From the NCBI RefSeq assembly GCF_022749195.1, contig NZ_CP094226.1:1204001-1268000 (forward strand): DNA of 64,000 nt. Reading direction: 5' to 3'. The notes beneath the pieces are model-generated. The model was not told the DNA's origin. It did no database searches and was given only the letters and a program-made list of their open reading frames with translations. This DNA comes from Streptococcus oralis (lineage in GTDB: Bacteria; Bacillota; Bacilli; Lactobacillales; Streptococcaceae). This document shows positions 52,931 through 64,000 of the stretch, piece after piece. How positions within the stretch are numbered: the first letter of the stretch is position 1; each line of letters begins with the position of its first letter. The position numbers were made by a program, and so were the translations under genes.

Positions 52931-55900
52931 TTAAGGATGTCTTTTCGCTTTTGGTTTTTTGCCATGTAAATTTCTCTTGGCTTGTTTCAATGCTGTAATG
53001 GCATCTTTGACATCTTCTTGGCTCGCTCCTGGATCTTTAAGGAGTTCCTGTGCCTCTTTAAAAGTTAAAAGATAAGCTGCTTTTTCTTTCTTGTCAGCAT
53101 AGATAAATCTCGCGTTTTTTTCTTGGAAAAGGCGTTCATCCTTGACCAGTTTCTTCAGACTAGAGAAGTCTGTAGCTTTGCCATTTAGTTTGCTTTTAGC
53201 TGTTGCCAGGGCAATGAGAGATTGGTCAATTTGATCCTGTTTGACTCTAGGATCCACAGCTAGTAAGGCGATTTCTTGGAAGGCACGATCATAAGCTCGA
53301 CGTACTTTTTCTTTGGCATTAGCATATCGTCCAGTTTTAGTCGTTGCATAGTAAGCTTTCATAGCTTCTTTCAAGGCTGTAACGTTCGAATCTTTTCCAT
53401 CCAAAGCTTTACCAGCAGCTTCAAGACTAGCGAGAACTCTATCAATCAATTCTTGCTTTAATTTGCTTGACAAGGCTGACTGTGCCACTTGGAAAGCTTG
53501 ATCATAAGCTTTTCTCTTATCTGCACTACTATTAAAGTAACGAGACGTTTCTACCAGTTCTTTTTGTTGATTTACCGCAGCAATCAAGGCCAACTTAGAC
53601 ACAACAGATAGACGCAAAGCATTATTTCGACCTGGCTGAACGAGCAAGGAAACGAGATCTTCAAGGAGTTCATATCCAGTTGGCAAGGTGACTTGTACAG
53701 TATAACGACCTGTAGCAACTTTCTTACCAAAGGCGTATTGACCGTATTTTTCAGCAGGAAGAGTGATCCTTGTCCCATCTTCTCCTTTCAGAATCACAGT
53801 AGTCGTCTTTGGAACTGCTTGATTGAAGGAAACAGACACTGGTGCATATTCTAGGAGATTTGCTAGGAAGGTAATGGTTTGGAAACTATTTTCTTCCGTC
53901 AAGTCAAACTCTTGGGATAAGGCACTGATAAACTTCAATTCTGTTCGGTCATAACTGAAAATTTCTGCTGTATAATGACCAAACTGTAAGAAATGAATCG
54001 CTTTTGTCTTGTCAACATCAACATATTGCCCCTCGCTATTTTTGATTCGATAGACATAGAGGGTATCAATATCTTGGTTTGTTTTCGCATCCTTCAAGGC
54101 AATTTTCACTCGACCACTATTTTGATCGCGTACAAGTTCAGCAAGTGAGATATAGTCTACATTTCCTGCATAGTCCTCTACAAGATAGTAAATATTAGCC
54201 TTGTCAACATCCTTTGGAAGTGTATAACTACCGTCAGCATTGACCTTAATCAGATGGGTGTTCTCAAGCGCACGAGTTCCAGACTGGTCTTTCTCAGATA
54301 GAACCATGGTCCCTTTCTGGTCAAATGGTGTGAGGTAGAAGACTTTTTCTGAAAGGATACCGCCTTGACCCACATCTTTTGGTTTACGAGCTACGAATTC
54401 TTGGTTTCCATCTTTAAAGCGAATATAACCACTTGTGATGACAGGTTTTTGAGTATCAATTTGAATTTTAAAGGTCGTGTATTGTTCTTTAGCTCCTGGA
54501 ACGTCTGGTGTGTAACTAATAACATAGTCATATAAACCATCTGCAACGGTATTCCCATCAAAATCCTGACCTCTCCAAGCGGTATTATCTAGAATATAAC
54601 TCTTCAGATTTCTACTGTCTCCATCAAAGTAATTTTTACGAAGATCCTTTGCATCGCCCTCCCAAATAGGATGTTCATGCTTGGTATCTGTAGCAGAATA
54701 AACTGTAGCCCGAAGATTTACAAGATTTCTCAAAGCAACCGTTTTGTATTCAACTAGGTCTTTGTTTCCATCATCATTTGGAGAAATGGCAATACGGACA
54801 TTCCCTTTTTCGTCCAACTGAAGAACATGCTTACCTTCAGCATTTTGTTCAATCCCAAGAACAGTAATTCGGCGTCCTTGGCGTTGACCTTTAGACACTA
54901 GAAGGTCATTTTGCAAGGTAGCTAGATAGGTAGCATCATTAGAGTAGTTAACGGCAGGATTTTCCTTATCTACTTCCGTGTAAAATCCATTTTTCCCTTC
55001 TCGGACAAGATTGTAAATTGGTTTTTCGACAGCAGGGAGATTTTGGAATTCTCCTCGGAAGCCCATAAATGCAAGACTCACAACATCCCCATCATCTGCT
55101 GGATCTACAAATCGAACAAAACCTTCAAGGAAATAGCCATTTGGCATTTGTTTGCTGAGTTCAGCAGCAAATTTTCGAGCATCTACTTTAACAGTGACTG
55201 TTTGACTGCTGTGGGCTTTGACCGTCACTTCAGGCCAGACTGTCTCCGTTAGTTTTCGAGGTCGAAGGGTGAATTTTCCATCTTGGACTTCGTCTGTATT
55301 GGTATTCACCACCATCTTGAGAGTGCGGTCAGTATCTGAAATATTGTGTACAGTGACCTTGAAAGTAAATTGGTCTCCAACATTTCCTAAAGTCACACTC
55401 GGATAACCATTTTCACCCGTTACATAGAGGTCAGTTGACACTGCAGCAGCTGTGTCCACAATACCAGAACCTTGCTGACGAGGAGAGGTATAAGTGCCTG
55501 TGTCCTTATTAACATGTGGTTTTGCAGTTGACATGATCAAGGCCTTGACAGTCTCTGATACTTGCTCAGGAGTCAATTCTGGATGGTGTTTTTGAAGGTA
55601 TTCCTTAACCAGAACTGCAACACCCGTAACGTGAGGAGCCGCCATACTGGTTCCGCTGATACTACCATAGGTATTGTCATTAAAGGATGAGTAGATATTG
55701 CCGCCAGGAGCTGTCACGTCCGGTTTCAATTGTCCATCGGTAGTCACTCCCCAACTCGAAAAGTCAGATAGCTGATTGGCTACATCAGAAGGACGATTAT
55801 CCATCTTACCATTAAAAACAATCTTGTAGTTTCCTGATTTTAAGGCTTCACCATACTGTTTAGAAATAAATACAGAAGGAATTTTCTTTGCTTCATCATC

Positions 55901-57442
55901 AATAGACATATTTATGTTTGCACCTTCTACATTATTGTAGATTAAAGCACCAACTGCACCGTGTTTTCGTGCATTTTTGATCTTCTCTGAAAAGTTCATG
56001 GATCCACGCTGAATGAGGGCAAGTTTCCCAGTTAAATCCAACTTCGCAAAGTCTTCTTCACGACCTAACCCTGCTTCGACGTATTCATACTCTTTTCCTT
56101 TTTCAAAGTCCTTATCTGCTTCAGGTTGATTATAATCAAATTTTCCGTTATGAAGACCGGCATTTCCCTCTAGACCTTTGACTTCAAAAACCGCTGTCGT
56201 CAATGTTTTATTGTTAACAGAAGCAACTGAAATCGAATCCTCAACAGTGGATGGATTTCCAACCAAGCCATAGTCTGGGTTTTCAGCTAATGGTTTTGAA
56301 TAACCATTTCCGAATGTATTGCTATTTCCTGCTGAGATAAGAACAGAAACTCCCTTGGCACGAGCCCGTTTGATGGCATCCACAATATCAGAACCAGCAT
56401 CGACCATAGAACCAGTGCTAGATCCCAAACTCATATTAATAGCATCTGCTCCCAAGGCAACTGCATCATCAATCGCCTTTACATAAAGGGCAGAACTGGT
56501 CGTTTTTTGGCGATCTGAAAAGACACGCATAAACATGACTTGGGCTTCTGGCGCCACACCATAGACCTTTTCACCATTTGGTGCTTCTTTATCAGGGTTT
56601 CCAGCTGCAATCCCTGTTACGTGCATCCCATGAGAAGTTCTTTCTGCTTCTTTGATCTTATCTGTTCCGTCAAAGTAGTCATAGGCATAGACAACCTTAT
56701 CACTATACCATTTACCGTAGTCGATTCCAGCAGCCTTTTTAGCTGCTTCAATGGCTTCCTTGTTTTTAAATTTTGCTTTTGACGGATCCGAAATTCGAAG
56801 TACCTCATGATTCAAATCAAGTCCAGAGTCAATAATGGCAACAACGGTCCCTGTTCCCTTGTAACCAGCCTTCCAAGTTTTCGGTACTGTGATGATATCA
56901 TTACTTGAAAGACTATTGGGTTTTGCAGACTCAGCTTTTTCTTGTTCTTTTTCAGTAGTTGCTGTTTCTCTAGTAGTTTTAGGAGCTGTCGTTGCTTGAG
57001 CCTCTTTGTTCTCTATGTTAGAAGCCTTCTCAGTAGCAGGCGCTGGACTGGTAGCGACTGTTGTTTCTTTTTGAACGACACCTTGGTCTACTTCTTTTGC
57101 AACTGCGCTATCTTTTCCTGATTCTTGGGCTTCAGCAGTTTTATCAACCGAAGCTTCTACCTTAGCATCTTGTTTACTAGCATCCTCTTTAGAAGTTTCA
57201 GCTTCTTGTTTCTCTCCAACTACTGGAGCTATCACATTATTATTGGTTTGGTCAGTCGCAGAGTTTGAGTGTTTATCGTCTTTTAGCTCTGTCTTAATTT
57301 CCTGAGTTTGAGCTTGATTTTCACCTGTACTCTGCTCATTGGCACTGACTTGACTTGCTCCAAAAACCAAAGCAGTTCCCAATAAAACTGAAGCAAGACC
57401 AAATTTGTATTTCCGTAATGAAAAACGTTGTCGTCTATTCAT
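52931..57442 (-). CDS. Cell-wall-associated subtilisin-like serine protease (PrtA-like)
   Basis: This 1503-residue S8 protease has a YSIRK-type signal (FSLRKYKFGLASVLLGTALVFGASQVSA) with cleavage near residue 34, then a low-complexity region to about 175. The catalytic domain holds Asp205 (IIDSGLD), His271 (SHGMHVTG), Asn373 and Ser599 (GTSMAAPH). A PA domain (about 415-545) is inserted between Asn373 and Ser599, and Fn3/DUF1034-type domains follow (about 665-1200). Three helical FIVAR-like repeats lie at about 1290-1495. The C-terminus is basic (HGKKPKAKRHP) with no LPXTG motif, so wall attachment must be non-covalent or differ from sortase anchoring. Confidence 0.9.
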   Translation of the reverse strand: MNRRQRFSLRKYKFGLASVLLGTALVFGASQVSANEQSTGENQAQTQEIKTELKDDKHSNSATDQTNNNVIAPVVGEKQEAETSKEDASKQDAKVEASVDKTAEAQESGKDSAVAKEVDQGVVQKETTVATSPAPATEKASNIENKEAQATTAPKTTRETATTEKEQEKAESAKPNSLSSNDIITVPKTWKAGYKGTGTVVAIIDSGLDLNHEVLRISDPSKAKFKNKEAIEAAKKAAGIDYGKWYSDKVVYAYDYFDGTDKIKEAERTSHGMHVTGIAAGNPDKEAPNGEKVYGVAPEAQVMFMRVFSDRQKTTSSALYVKAIDDAVALGADAINMSLGSSTGSMVDAGSDIVDAIKRARAKGVSVLISAGNSNTFGNGYSKPLAENPDYGLVGNPSTVEDSISVASVNNKTLTTAVFEVKGLEGNAGLHNGKFDYNQPEADKDFEKGKEYEYVEAGLGREEDFAKLDLTGKLALIQRGSMNFSEKIKNARKHGAVGALIYNNVEGANINMSIDDEAKKIPSVFISKQYGEALKSGNYKIVFNGKMDNRPSDVANQLSDFSSWGVTTDGQLKPDVTAPGGNIYSSFNDNTYGSISGTSMAAPHVTGVAVLVKEYLQKHHPELTPEQVSETVKALIMSTAKPHVNKDTGTYTSPRQQGSGIVDTAAAVSTDLYVTGENGYPSVTLGNVGDQFTFKVTVHNISDTDRTLKMVVNTNTDEVQDGKFTLRPRKLTETVWPEVTVKAHSSQTVTVKVDARKFAAELSKQMPNGYFLEGFVRFVDPADDGDVVSLAFMGFRGEFQNLPAVEKPIYNLVREGKNGFYTEVDKENPAVNYSNDATYLATLQNDLLVSKGQRQGRRITVLGIEQNAEGKHVLQLDEKGNVRIAISPNDDGNKDLVEYKTVALRNLVNLRATVYSATDTKHEHPIWEGDAKDLRKNYFDGDSRNLKSYILDNTAWRGQDFDGNTVADGLYDYVISYTPDVPGAKEQYTTFKIQIDTQKPVITSGYIRFKDGNQEFVARKPKDVGQGGILSEKVFYLTPFDQKGTMVLSEKDQSGTRALENTHLIKVNADGSYTLPKDVDKANIYYLVEDYAGNVDYISLAELVRDQNSGRVKIALKDAKTNQDIDTLYVYRIKNSEGQYVDVDKTKAIHFLQFGHYTAEIFSYDRTELKFISALSQEFDLTEENSFQTITFLANLLEYAPVSVSFNQAVPKTTTVILKGEDGTRITLPAEKYGQYAFGKKVATGRYTVQVTLPTGYELLEDLVSLLVQPGRNNALRLSVVSKLALIAAVNQQKELVETSRYFNSSADKRKAYDQAFQVAQSALSSKLKQELIDRVLASLEAAGKALDGKDSNVTALKEAMKAYYATTKTGRYANAKEKVRRAYDRAFQEIALLAVDPRVKQDQIDQSLIALATAKSKLNGKATDFSSLKKLVKDERLFQEKNARFIYADKKEKAAYLLTFKEAQELLKDPGASQEDVKDAITALKQAKRNLHGKKPKAKRHP

Positions 57443-57466
57443 ACATAATCTCCTTTTTCTTTAAAG

Positions 57467-57494
57467 TATACCTATTATAGCGCAAATAGGTATA
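57467..57494. promoter_or_regulatory. Perfect palindrome over the subtilase promoter
   Basis: TATACCTATT (57467-57476) and AATAGGTATA (57485-57494) are perfect 10-base inverted arms with an 8-base spacer. The minus-strand -10 TATAAT (57474-57479) lies within it and no good -35 is present, so a dedicated regulator probably binds here. Confidence 0.6.
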
Positions 57495-57670
57495 AATTTT
57501 TACAAAAATCTGAATTGTCACAAAAATGTAATATTTACGTATATATCTTACTTATTTAATTTTATCATTCGTGTTATTTTCTCCATCAAACCAATATTTT
57601 CTAAATTCGTTCCTATATTTCAATCCATGAAATTATTTCATTATACAAACAATCTAGATTTTTTATACAC

Positions 57671-57705
57671 AAAAAGACTAGGATTTAAAATTCCTAGTCT
57701 TTTTT
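57671..57705 (-). terminator. Terminator of the aldo/keto reductase gene
   Basis: AAAAGACTAGGA pairs with TCCTAGTCTTTT around an 8-base loop. The remainder of 57443-57730 is AT-rich with no gene. Confidence 0.85.
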
Positions 57706-57731
57706 ATTTCGGTATAAACAGATTTCACAAA

Positions 57732-58574
57732 CTAAAAATCCATCTCATCAACACGAGGTGCGCCCGAAGTCACTGAAATTGTCTTTAAGACTTCTCGCTC
57801 GTCTTTACTGAGTTCAATTCCAAAACAGTCAAGATTGCTCTGGATGCGAGAGGCTGTCACTGACTTAGGTAGGGGTAAAAATCCTTCTGCCAAACTCCAA
57901 GCCAAGGCGATTTGAGCCACTGATTTCCCATGCTTAGCAGCAATTTCTTGGACTTCTTTCTGTTCAAACAACTCTCCTTGGCCAAAAGGTCCCCAAGCCT
58001 CTAAGAGAATTCCTTTCTCTCTACAGTAGTCAACCACTTCCTCTTGATAAACTCCTGGTGCCAAGCGCACCTGATTGACCGCTGGAATGATTCTTGCTGT
58101 TTCAAGCAAGGCATCCAAATGATGGGGGAGGAAGTTACTAACGCCGATGGCACGGATTTTGCCTTCTTGGTAAAGATCCTCCATCGCTCTCCAGACTTCA
58201 GCATTGCGAGTTTTCCATTCGCCATTTTCTCTTAAAGGTTTAGGATTTGGCCAATGGATAAGGTACAAATCTAGATAATCCAATCCCAGTTTTTCCATTG
58301 ATTCTTCAAATGCTTGGCGAGCTTCATCATAGCTGTGATTGGTATTCCAGAGTTTGGTCGTTACAAAGATTTCTTGTCTTGGAATACCGCTATCTCGAAT
58401 AGCACGTCCAACGCTCTCCTCATTTTTATAGATAGCTGCAGTATCGATATGACGATAGCCGGCCTTTAAGGCTTCTAAAACGGCTTGGTAGGCCACCTCT
58501 CCATTTTCAGCTTTCCATGTTCCAAATCCTAGTACAGGAATTGAAACTCCATTATTAAGGTTGTAAGATTTCAT
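57732..58574 (-). CDS. Aldo/keto reductase
   Basis: This 280-residue NADPH-dependent reductase has the AKR motifs GYRHIDTAAIYKNEESVGRAI (Asp and Tyr of the tetrad), FVTTKLW (Lys), LYLIHWP (His) and the C-terminal NADPH-binding LPKSVTASRIQSNLDCF. It is of the 2,5-diketo-gluconate-reductase/methylglyoxal-reductase type common in lactic bacteria. The substrate is not fixed by sequence. Single gene. Confidence 0.92.
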   Translation of the reverse strand: MKSYNLNNGVSIPVLGFGTWKAENGEVAYQAVLEALKAGYRHIDTAAIYKNEESVGRAIRDSGIPRQEIFVTTKLWNTNHSYDEARQAFEESMEKLGLDYLDLYLIHWPNPKPLRENGEWKTRNAEVWRAMEDLYQEGKIRAIGVSNFLPHHLDALLETARIIPAVNQVRLAPGVYQEEVVDYCREKGILLEAWGPFGQGELFEQKEVQEIAAKHGKSVAQIALAWSLAEGFLPLPKSVTASRIQSNLDCFGIELSKDEREVLKTISVTSGAPRVDEMDF

Positions 58575-58655
58575 CGTTTCTCCTTTCTATGTGAAGAAAA
58601 TCTAAAGAAACAAAATCCTGATTATCAGAACACTTGCCCCTTTAGATTTTAACAA

Positions 58656-60047
58656 TTATTGATCACGATCGTAATAGATCTCGTGAGCTTTTAAGCGAGA
58701 ATTGAGCAATTCAGGAACGGTCACAAATGTATACCCTTCACCCTTTAGATACTCAATGACACTTGGTAGAGAATTAACAGAAGGACCATGGATATCATGC
58801 ATGAGAATGATAGAACCATTGCGAACCTGACGTTGAATCTCTGTCAAAATGGCTGTCTCATTTTTACTCTTCCAGTCCAAACTATCCACGTCCCACATGA
58901 TGAAGCTTAAATCAAGGCCGTTTCGAATATCATCAGTGATGGCACCATAAGGTGGACGCATCAGTTTAGAGCTTGATCCTAAAACTTGAGTTAACAAATC
59001 TTCTGTATCAGTGATTTGCTTTTTAGCATCTTCGAGCGAAAGTTGTGAAAGAACGGGATGACTCCAGCTGTGGTTTCCTACAACATGACCTTCTGATTTC
59101 ATTCGTTTTAGAAGATTTTCATTACCTGCAATGTTTTTACCAAGTACAAAGAAGGTTGCTTTTACACCATATTTAGCTAAAGTATCCAAAGCTTGCGTGG
59201 TTGTAGTAGGATTTGGACCATCGTCAAAGGTCAAGGCTACAACTTTTTTATTTTTCTTAGCAAAGTATGCTTGGTAAAGTTCAGCATCCTTTTCTAATAG
59301 ATAAGAGGACTCCAATACATCAAAGAAACTGGATATTGGTAAGGCAATTTCCTCCAAAGTCTCCCCTGGATTAGCAGGATAAAGGATGATTTGACTATCC
59401 TTATAATCAAAGCTCCAAGATGTCAATTCTTGGTCTGTGAAGCTCTTTATAACTTGATCAATTTTTGCCTGGTCAAGTTTCTTATCTTCTAGAGTTGATT
59501 TGATTTGACTCAGTAAGAGTTCCTTAGCCTTACTTGCATCTTTGAAGAGTTTGCTGAGGTCAAAATCTTTCCCATCTTCAGTCAAGAAAATTTTCCCTAA
59601 AGAAGTCTTTTCTTTTTCTTCAACCTTTGATGCAGACAAATCGTAGACTTGCTTACTGATACTACGAGCAACAACTCCCTTTAAGACTGGGTCCAACTGC
59701 TCACTATAATAAAAAACCAAATCCTCTTTATCTTCCAACTTTTCTTTGATATCCTGGTTGATTTTTTCTCTAACAGACGCAATGACTTCCTCTCCTTGCA
59801 GAGGGTAGTAGGCAATCACCTCAGCTTGACCTTTTCGGAAATGGTCCTTCTGACTACCTGAGTTGAATTGCTGGTCCTTTTCGCTTTTTAGCGCTTCAAT
59901 TTTTTGTTCGTAAGATTGCTTTTGTAGTAGCTTATAACCAATAGCACTCCCTAATAGAATCGTAGCAACTCCTAAGATTCCAACAAGGGAAAGCAATAGC
60001 CTTCTCGTTTTATCGTGAGAAACACGTTTCGCTCTATTTTTTTTCAT
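58656..60047 (-). CDS. pgdA: Peptidoglycan N-acetylglucosamine deacetylase
   Basis: This 463-residue extracellular enzyme deacetylates GlcNAc in peptidoglycan and gives lysozyme resistance. It has a basic cytoplasmic N-terminus, one membrane helix (about 17-38), a helical/DUF3298-like middle domain, and a C-terminal NodB domain: [19 protein letters not shown] (metal histidines), [14 protein letters not shown] and LMHDIHGP. It matches pneumococcal PgdA in size and domain order. Confidence 0.94.
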   Translation of the reverse strand: MKKNRAKRVSHDKTRRLLLSLVGILGVATILLGSAIGYKLLQKQSYEQKIEALKSEKDQQFNSGSQKDHFRKGQAEVIAYYPLQGEEVIASVREKINQDIKEKLEDKEDLVFYYSEQLDPVLKGVVARSISKQVYDLSASKVEEKEKTSLGKIFLTEDGKDFDLSKLFKDASKAKELLLSQIKSTLEDKKLDQAKIDQVIKSFTDQELTSWSFDYKDSQIILYPANPGETLEEIALPISSFFDVLESSYLLEKDAELYQAYFAKKNKKVVALTFDDGPNPTTTTQALDTLAKYGVKATFFVLGKNIAGNENLLKRMKSEGHVVGNHSWSHPVLSQLSLEDAKKQITDTEDLLTQVLGSSSKLMRPPYGAITDDIRNGLDLSFIMWDVDSLDWKSKNETAILTEIQRQVRNGSIILMHDIHGPSVNSLPSVIEYLKGEGYTFVTVPELLNSRLKAHEIYYDRDQ

Positions 60048-60117
60048 ATTTCCATCATATCAAATCGAGGCTATTATTTCAATGATTAACAGGGATTCTG
60101 TCTTTTTTTAGAAAAAG

Positions 60118-60148
60118 AAAAAAGCTTAGAAATCCTCTAAGCTTCTAT
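60118..60148 (-). terminator. ezrA terminator
   Basis: AAGCTTAGA pairs with TCTAAGCTT, followed by T residues on the minus strand. Confidence 0.8.
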
Positions 60149-60150
60149 TT

Positions 60151-61878
60151 TTAAAAACGAATCGCTTCACGTGTTTTCTCATATGAAGTTACAAAACGGT
60201 TTGTAACCCCTGGTTCAGCAACTTCCAAGGCTTGTGAAATTTTTTCAAATGATGCCTTGTAGGCAAACTCTTTTTCAAAAATTTCAAGCGCTTCGTTGAA
60301 AGCCTCTTGGATACGCTCATCAAATGAACGGTAACGGTTTGAGTATTGGAGTAGTTGCTCCGTCAAGGTTGCATATTGAACGATATCATAGGTTTCTGTT
60401 TCAAGTGCTTCCATATCATTTGTTGCAATTTCAAGAACGCGTTTAACCGATTCAATATTCACTTGCGGTTGTTCTAACTCTGCCATCAGATCTTCTGTGT
60501 TATGACTTGCAGTAAAGAAAAGTTTCAAGAAACTTTGAGGAATACCTGGCAAGTTTCTCTTCTCCATGTAACGTTTGATGGTATGCAAACGGTTCACATA
60601 GACATTTGCTTTTTGGCGAGCATTGAGGTCGTCTTTTTCAATTTGGGCAAGTCGTTCGCTAACAGAGATTTGCTCATCCTCAATATCCTTGAGGTTGCTT
60701 TGAAGCATTTCCAACTGTTCTTCAAGAGCAGAGTAGGCTTGCGTTGACTCACCTTGATCCTCCGTCACTTCCATGATTGCCGTATCAAGTGCAGCCAATT
60801 CTGCTTGAAGACGACGAACATGATTTCCATCACTTTCAGGAAGAAGGTAGGTTTTAGTCAAGCGCTCAAGGTCTTGAACAAGCATCTGATTATTTTCTTT
60901 CAAGTGGTTGAGATAAGTTGGTAATGTAGCAAGAAGACTTTCAACTACTTTTCGAGCTGCAATTTCACGAGTGAAGATATTGTAAAGTGCATTGATTTCT
61001 TCTTGAATGCGATTATTTTCATACTCTGCATTGTCCAATTCCAACTGACGAATATTTTCTTGATTATTTTTCAGAGATTCGTGCAAAAGTTGGAAACGAG
61101 ACTCAATATCTGTTTCTGTAAAGTGATAGTTAGCATCCAACAGCTTGCGATATCCTTCTTCCAAATCTCCTAATTGGTCTGGCAGTTCTTTTGTCAAGGC
61201 CTCAACAAGAGCTGGAATTCGCTCAACGATGTGTGTCAAAGCAAGAATATGATTTTCGGTTGAATCAAGAATTGCTGCCGCTTCAACTGGGTCACCTGAT
61301 GAATTTAGGGTAACAAATTGAGAGAATTCAGATTGGATGTTTTCCAATTGTTTCTCAATCTCAGGAAGGGCCTTACCATATTTCTCTGAGTTTTCTGCAA
61401 CGGTATGTTGAAGGGATTCAAACAAGTCCAAGGCATGAAGGACACGACCACTATTCTTAGATTCTTGTTTTTCAAGTTCAGAAAGGGCATTGCGAATAGC
61501 TGCAATATCTTCTTCAATCAAGCCGATTTGGCTCTCAATTTGATCAAGTTTGTGTGTTGCCTTAAAGAAACGGAAAGAATTGTTGTAGCTTTCAGCTTCA
61601 AAGAGGTGATTTTCGATATCAGCAAATGAGTTCAGAGATAAATCAACCCATTTTTGGTTCCATTCACGGAAGGTCACCTGACTTTGACCAATCAAGTGCA
61701 TGTTTTTAACGGCTTCAACCTCATCATTTACAGGAAGGTTGTAGAGTTCTTCTTTTCTTTCTTCAAGGGCCGTTAATCTGCTTACATTACGCTTACGTAA
61801 AAAGATGGCTGTTACATAAGCTAAGATCAGAATGACTGCAATCGCAACCATTAGATAAATTAGTTGTCCATTAGACAT
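60151..61878 (-). CDS. ezrA: Septation ring regulator EzrA
   Basis: This 575-residue cell-division protein has an extracellular stub, one N-terminal membrane helix (about 5-27, LIYLMVAIAVILILAYVTAIFL) and a long cytoplasmic run of spectrin-like coiled coils that bind FtsZ. The C-terminal ATNDMEALETETYDIVQYATLTEQLLQYSNRYRSFD region is the conserved QNR-type patch of EzrA. It follows gyrB by 80 bases with its own ribosome site. Confidence 0.95.
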   Translation of the reverse strand: MSNGQLIYLMVAIAVILILAYVTAIFLRKRNVSRLTALEERKEELYNLPVNDEVEAVKNMHLIGQSQVTFREWNQKWVDLSLNSFADIENHLFEAESYNNSFRFFKATHKLDQIESQIGLIEEDIAAIRNALSELEKQESKNSGRVLHALDLFESLQHTVAENSEKYGKALPEIEKQLENIQSEFSQFVTLNSSGDPVEAAAILDSTENHILALTHIVERIPALVEALTKELPDQLGDLEEGYRKLLDANYHFTETDIESRFQLLHESLKNNQENIRQLELDNAEYENNRIQEEINALYNIFTREIAARKVVESLLATLPTYLNHLKENNQMLVQDLERLTKTYLLPESDGNHVRRLQAELAALDTAIMEVTEDQGESTQAYSALEEQLEMLQSNLKDIEDEQISVSERLAQIEKDDLNARQKANVYVNRLHTIKRYMEKRNLPGIPQSFLKLFFTASHNTEDLMAELEQPQVNIESVKRVLEIATNDMEALETETYDIVQYATLTEQLLQYSNRYRSFDERIQEAFNEALEIFEKEFAYKASFEKISQALEVAEPGVTNRFVTSYEKTREAIRF

Positions 61879-61958
61879 ATCAAACTCCTTTTATACTAGA
61901 AACAATCGTAATGATTATATCATATTTTTTAAACCAAGGGAACTATTTCCCACATTTT

Positions 61959-64000
<2,042 letters not shown>

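Overview
The window looks like chromosome from a mitis-group Streptococcus (mitis / oralis / infantis / pneumoniae complex). The evidence is low GC, a tmRNA whose tag ends NNTSYALAA, a PrtA-like subtilase with a FSLRKYKFG (YSIRK-type) signal, CppA, the fruR-fruK-fruA-ftsK/spoIIIE block, nox next to pdxST, and ezrA next to gyrB. No replication origin, rRNA operon, prophage or CRISPR array was seen.

Layout. 0-8.5 kb: nth and a YceD-family gene; a small unknown gene; an ABC-F ATPase behind a long hairpin-rich leader; a CPBP-protease gene inserted beside htpX-lemA; rsmG; a tandem array of 49-bp repeats; and the uracil permease pyrP behind a PyrR-type attenuator. 8.5-17.6 kb: cppA with a serine hydrolase and an EamA transporter, an aquaglyceroporin, an ATP-grasp gene with two esterases, and the thiI/cysteine desulfurase pair. 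17.7-24.2 kb: a small membrane protein, the DNA translocase and the fructose operon. 24.3-26.2 kb: two tRNA-Ser genes, a lipoprotein and ssrA. 26.2-37.6 kb: housekeeping genes (SGNH hydrolase, HAD, CapA, def, rlmB, trxB, an amino-acid ABC transporter, ogt, GNAT, DUF1836/hemolysin III, pdxST). 37.8-42.3 kb: nox, divergent from an apbE operon with two FMN reductases. 42.3-48.5 kb: a patchwork of gene fragments and insertion-sequence scraps with two ABC systems. 48.5-52.9 kb: the T-box controlled glycyl-tRNA synthetase operon. 52.9-64 kb: a 1503-residue cell-wall protease, an aldo/keto reductase, pgdA, ezrA, gyrB and the end of a HAD gene.

The most interesting item is the apbE operon (39.4-42.3 kb). 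ApbE attaches FMN covalently to Ser/Thr in a short motif of the form D-x-x-S/T-G-A-S/T. The last gene of the operon is an FMN reductase fused to a PAS-like domain, with a Gly/Ala/Asp tail carrying two exact copies of such a motif (DATSGAS). The operon thus appears to encode a flavin transferase and its own tandem-motif substrate, both without signal peptides. Both divergent promoters (nox and apbE) contain a cre-like CcpA site at the -35/spacer.

Other notable signals are mutually exclusive hairpins ahead of the ABC-F gene, 49-bp repeats with compensatory stem changes whose last copy supplies the pyrP -35 box, a five-fold 10-bp-phased operator ahead of fruR, a leaderless-looking rlmB, a structured insert that duplicates the glyQ start region, and a wall protease that lacks an LPXTG motif. 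All functional calls come from reading motifs; no database search was run.
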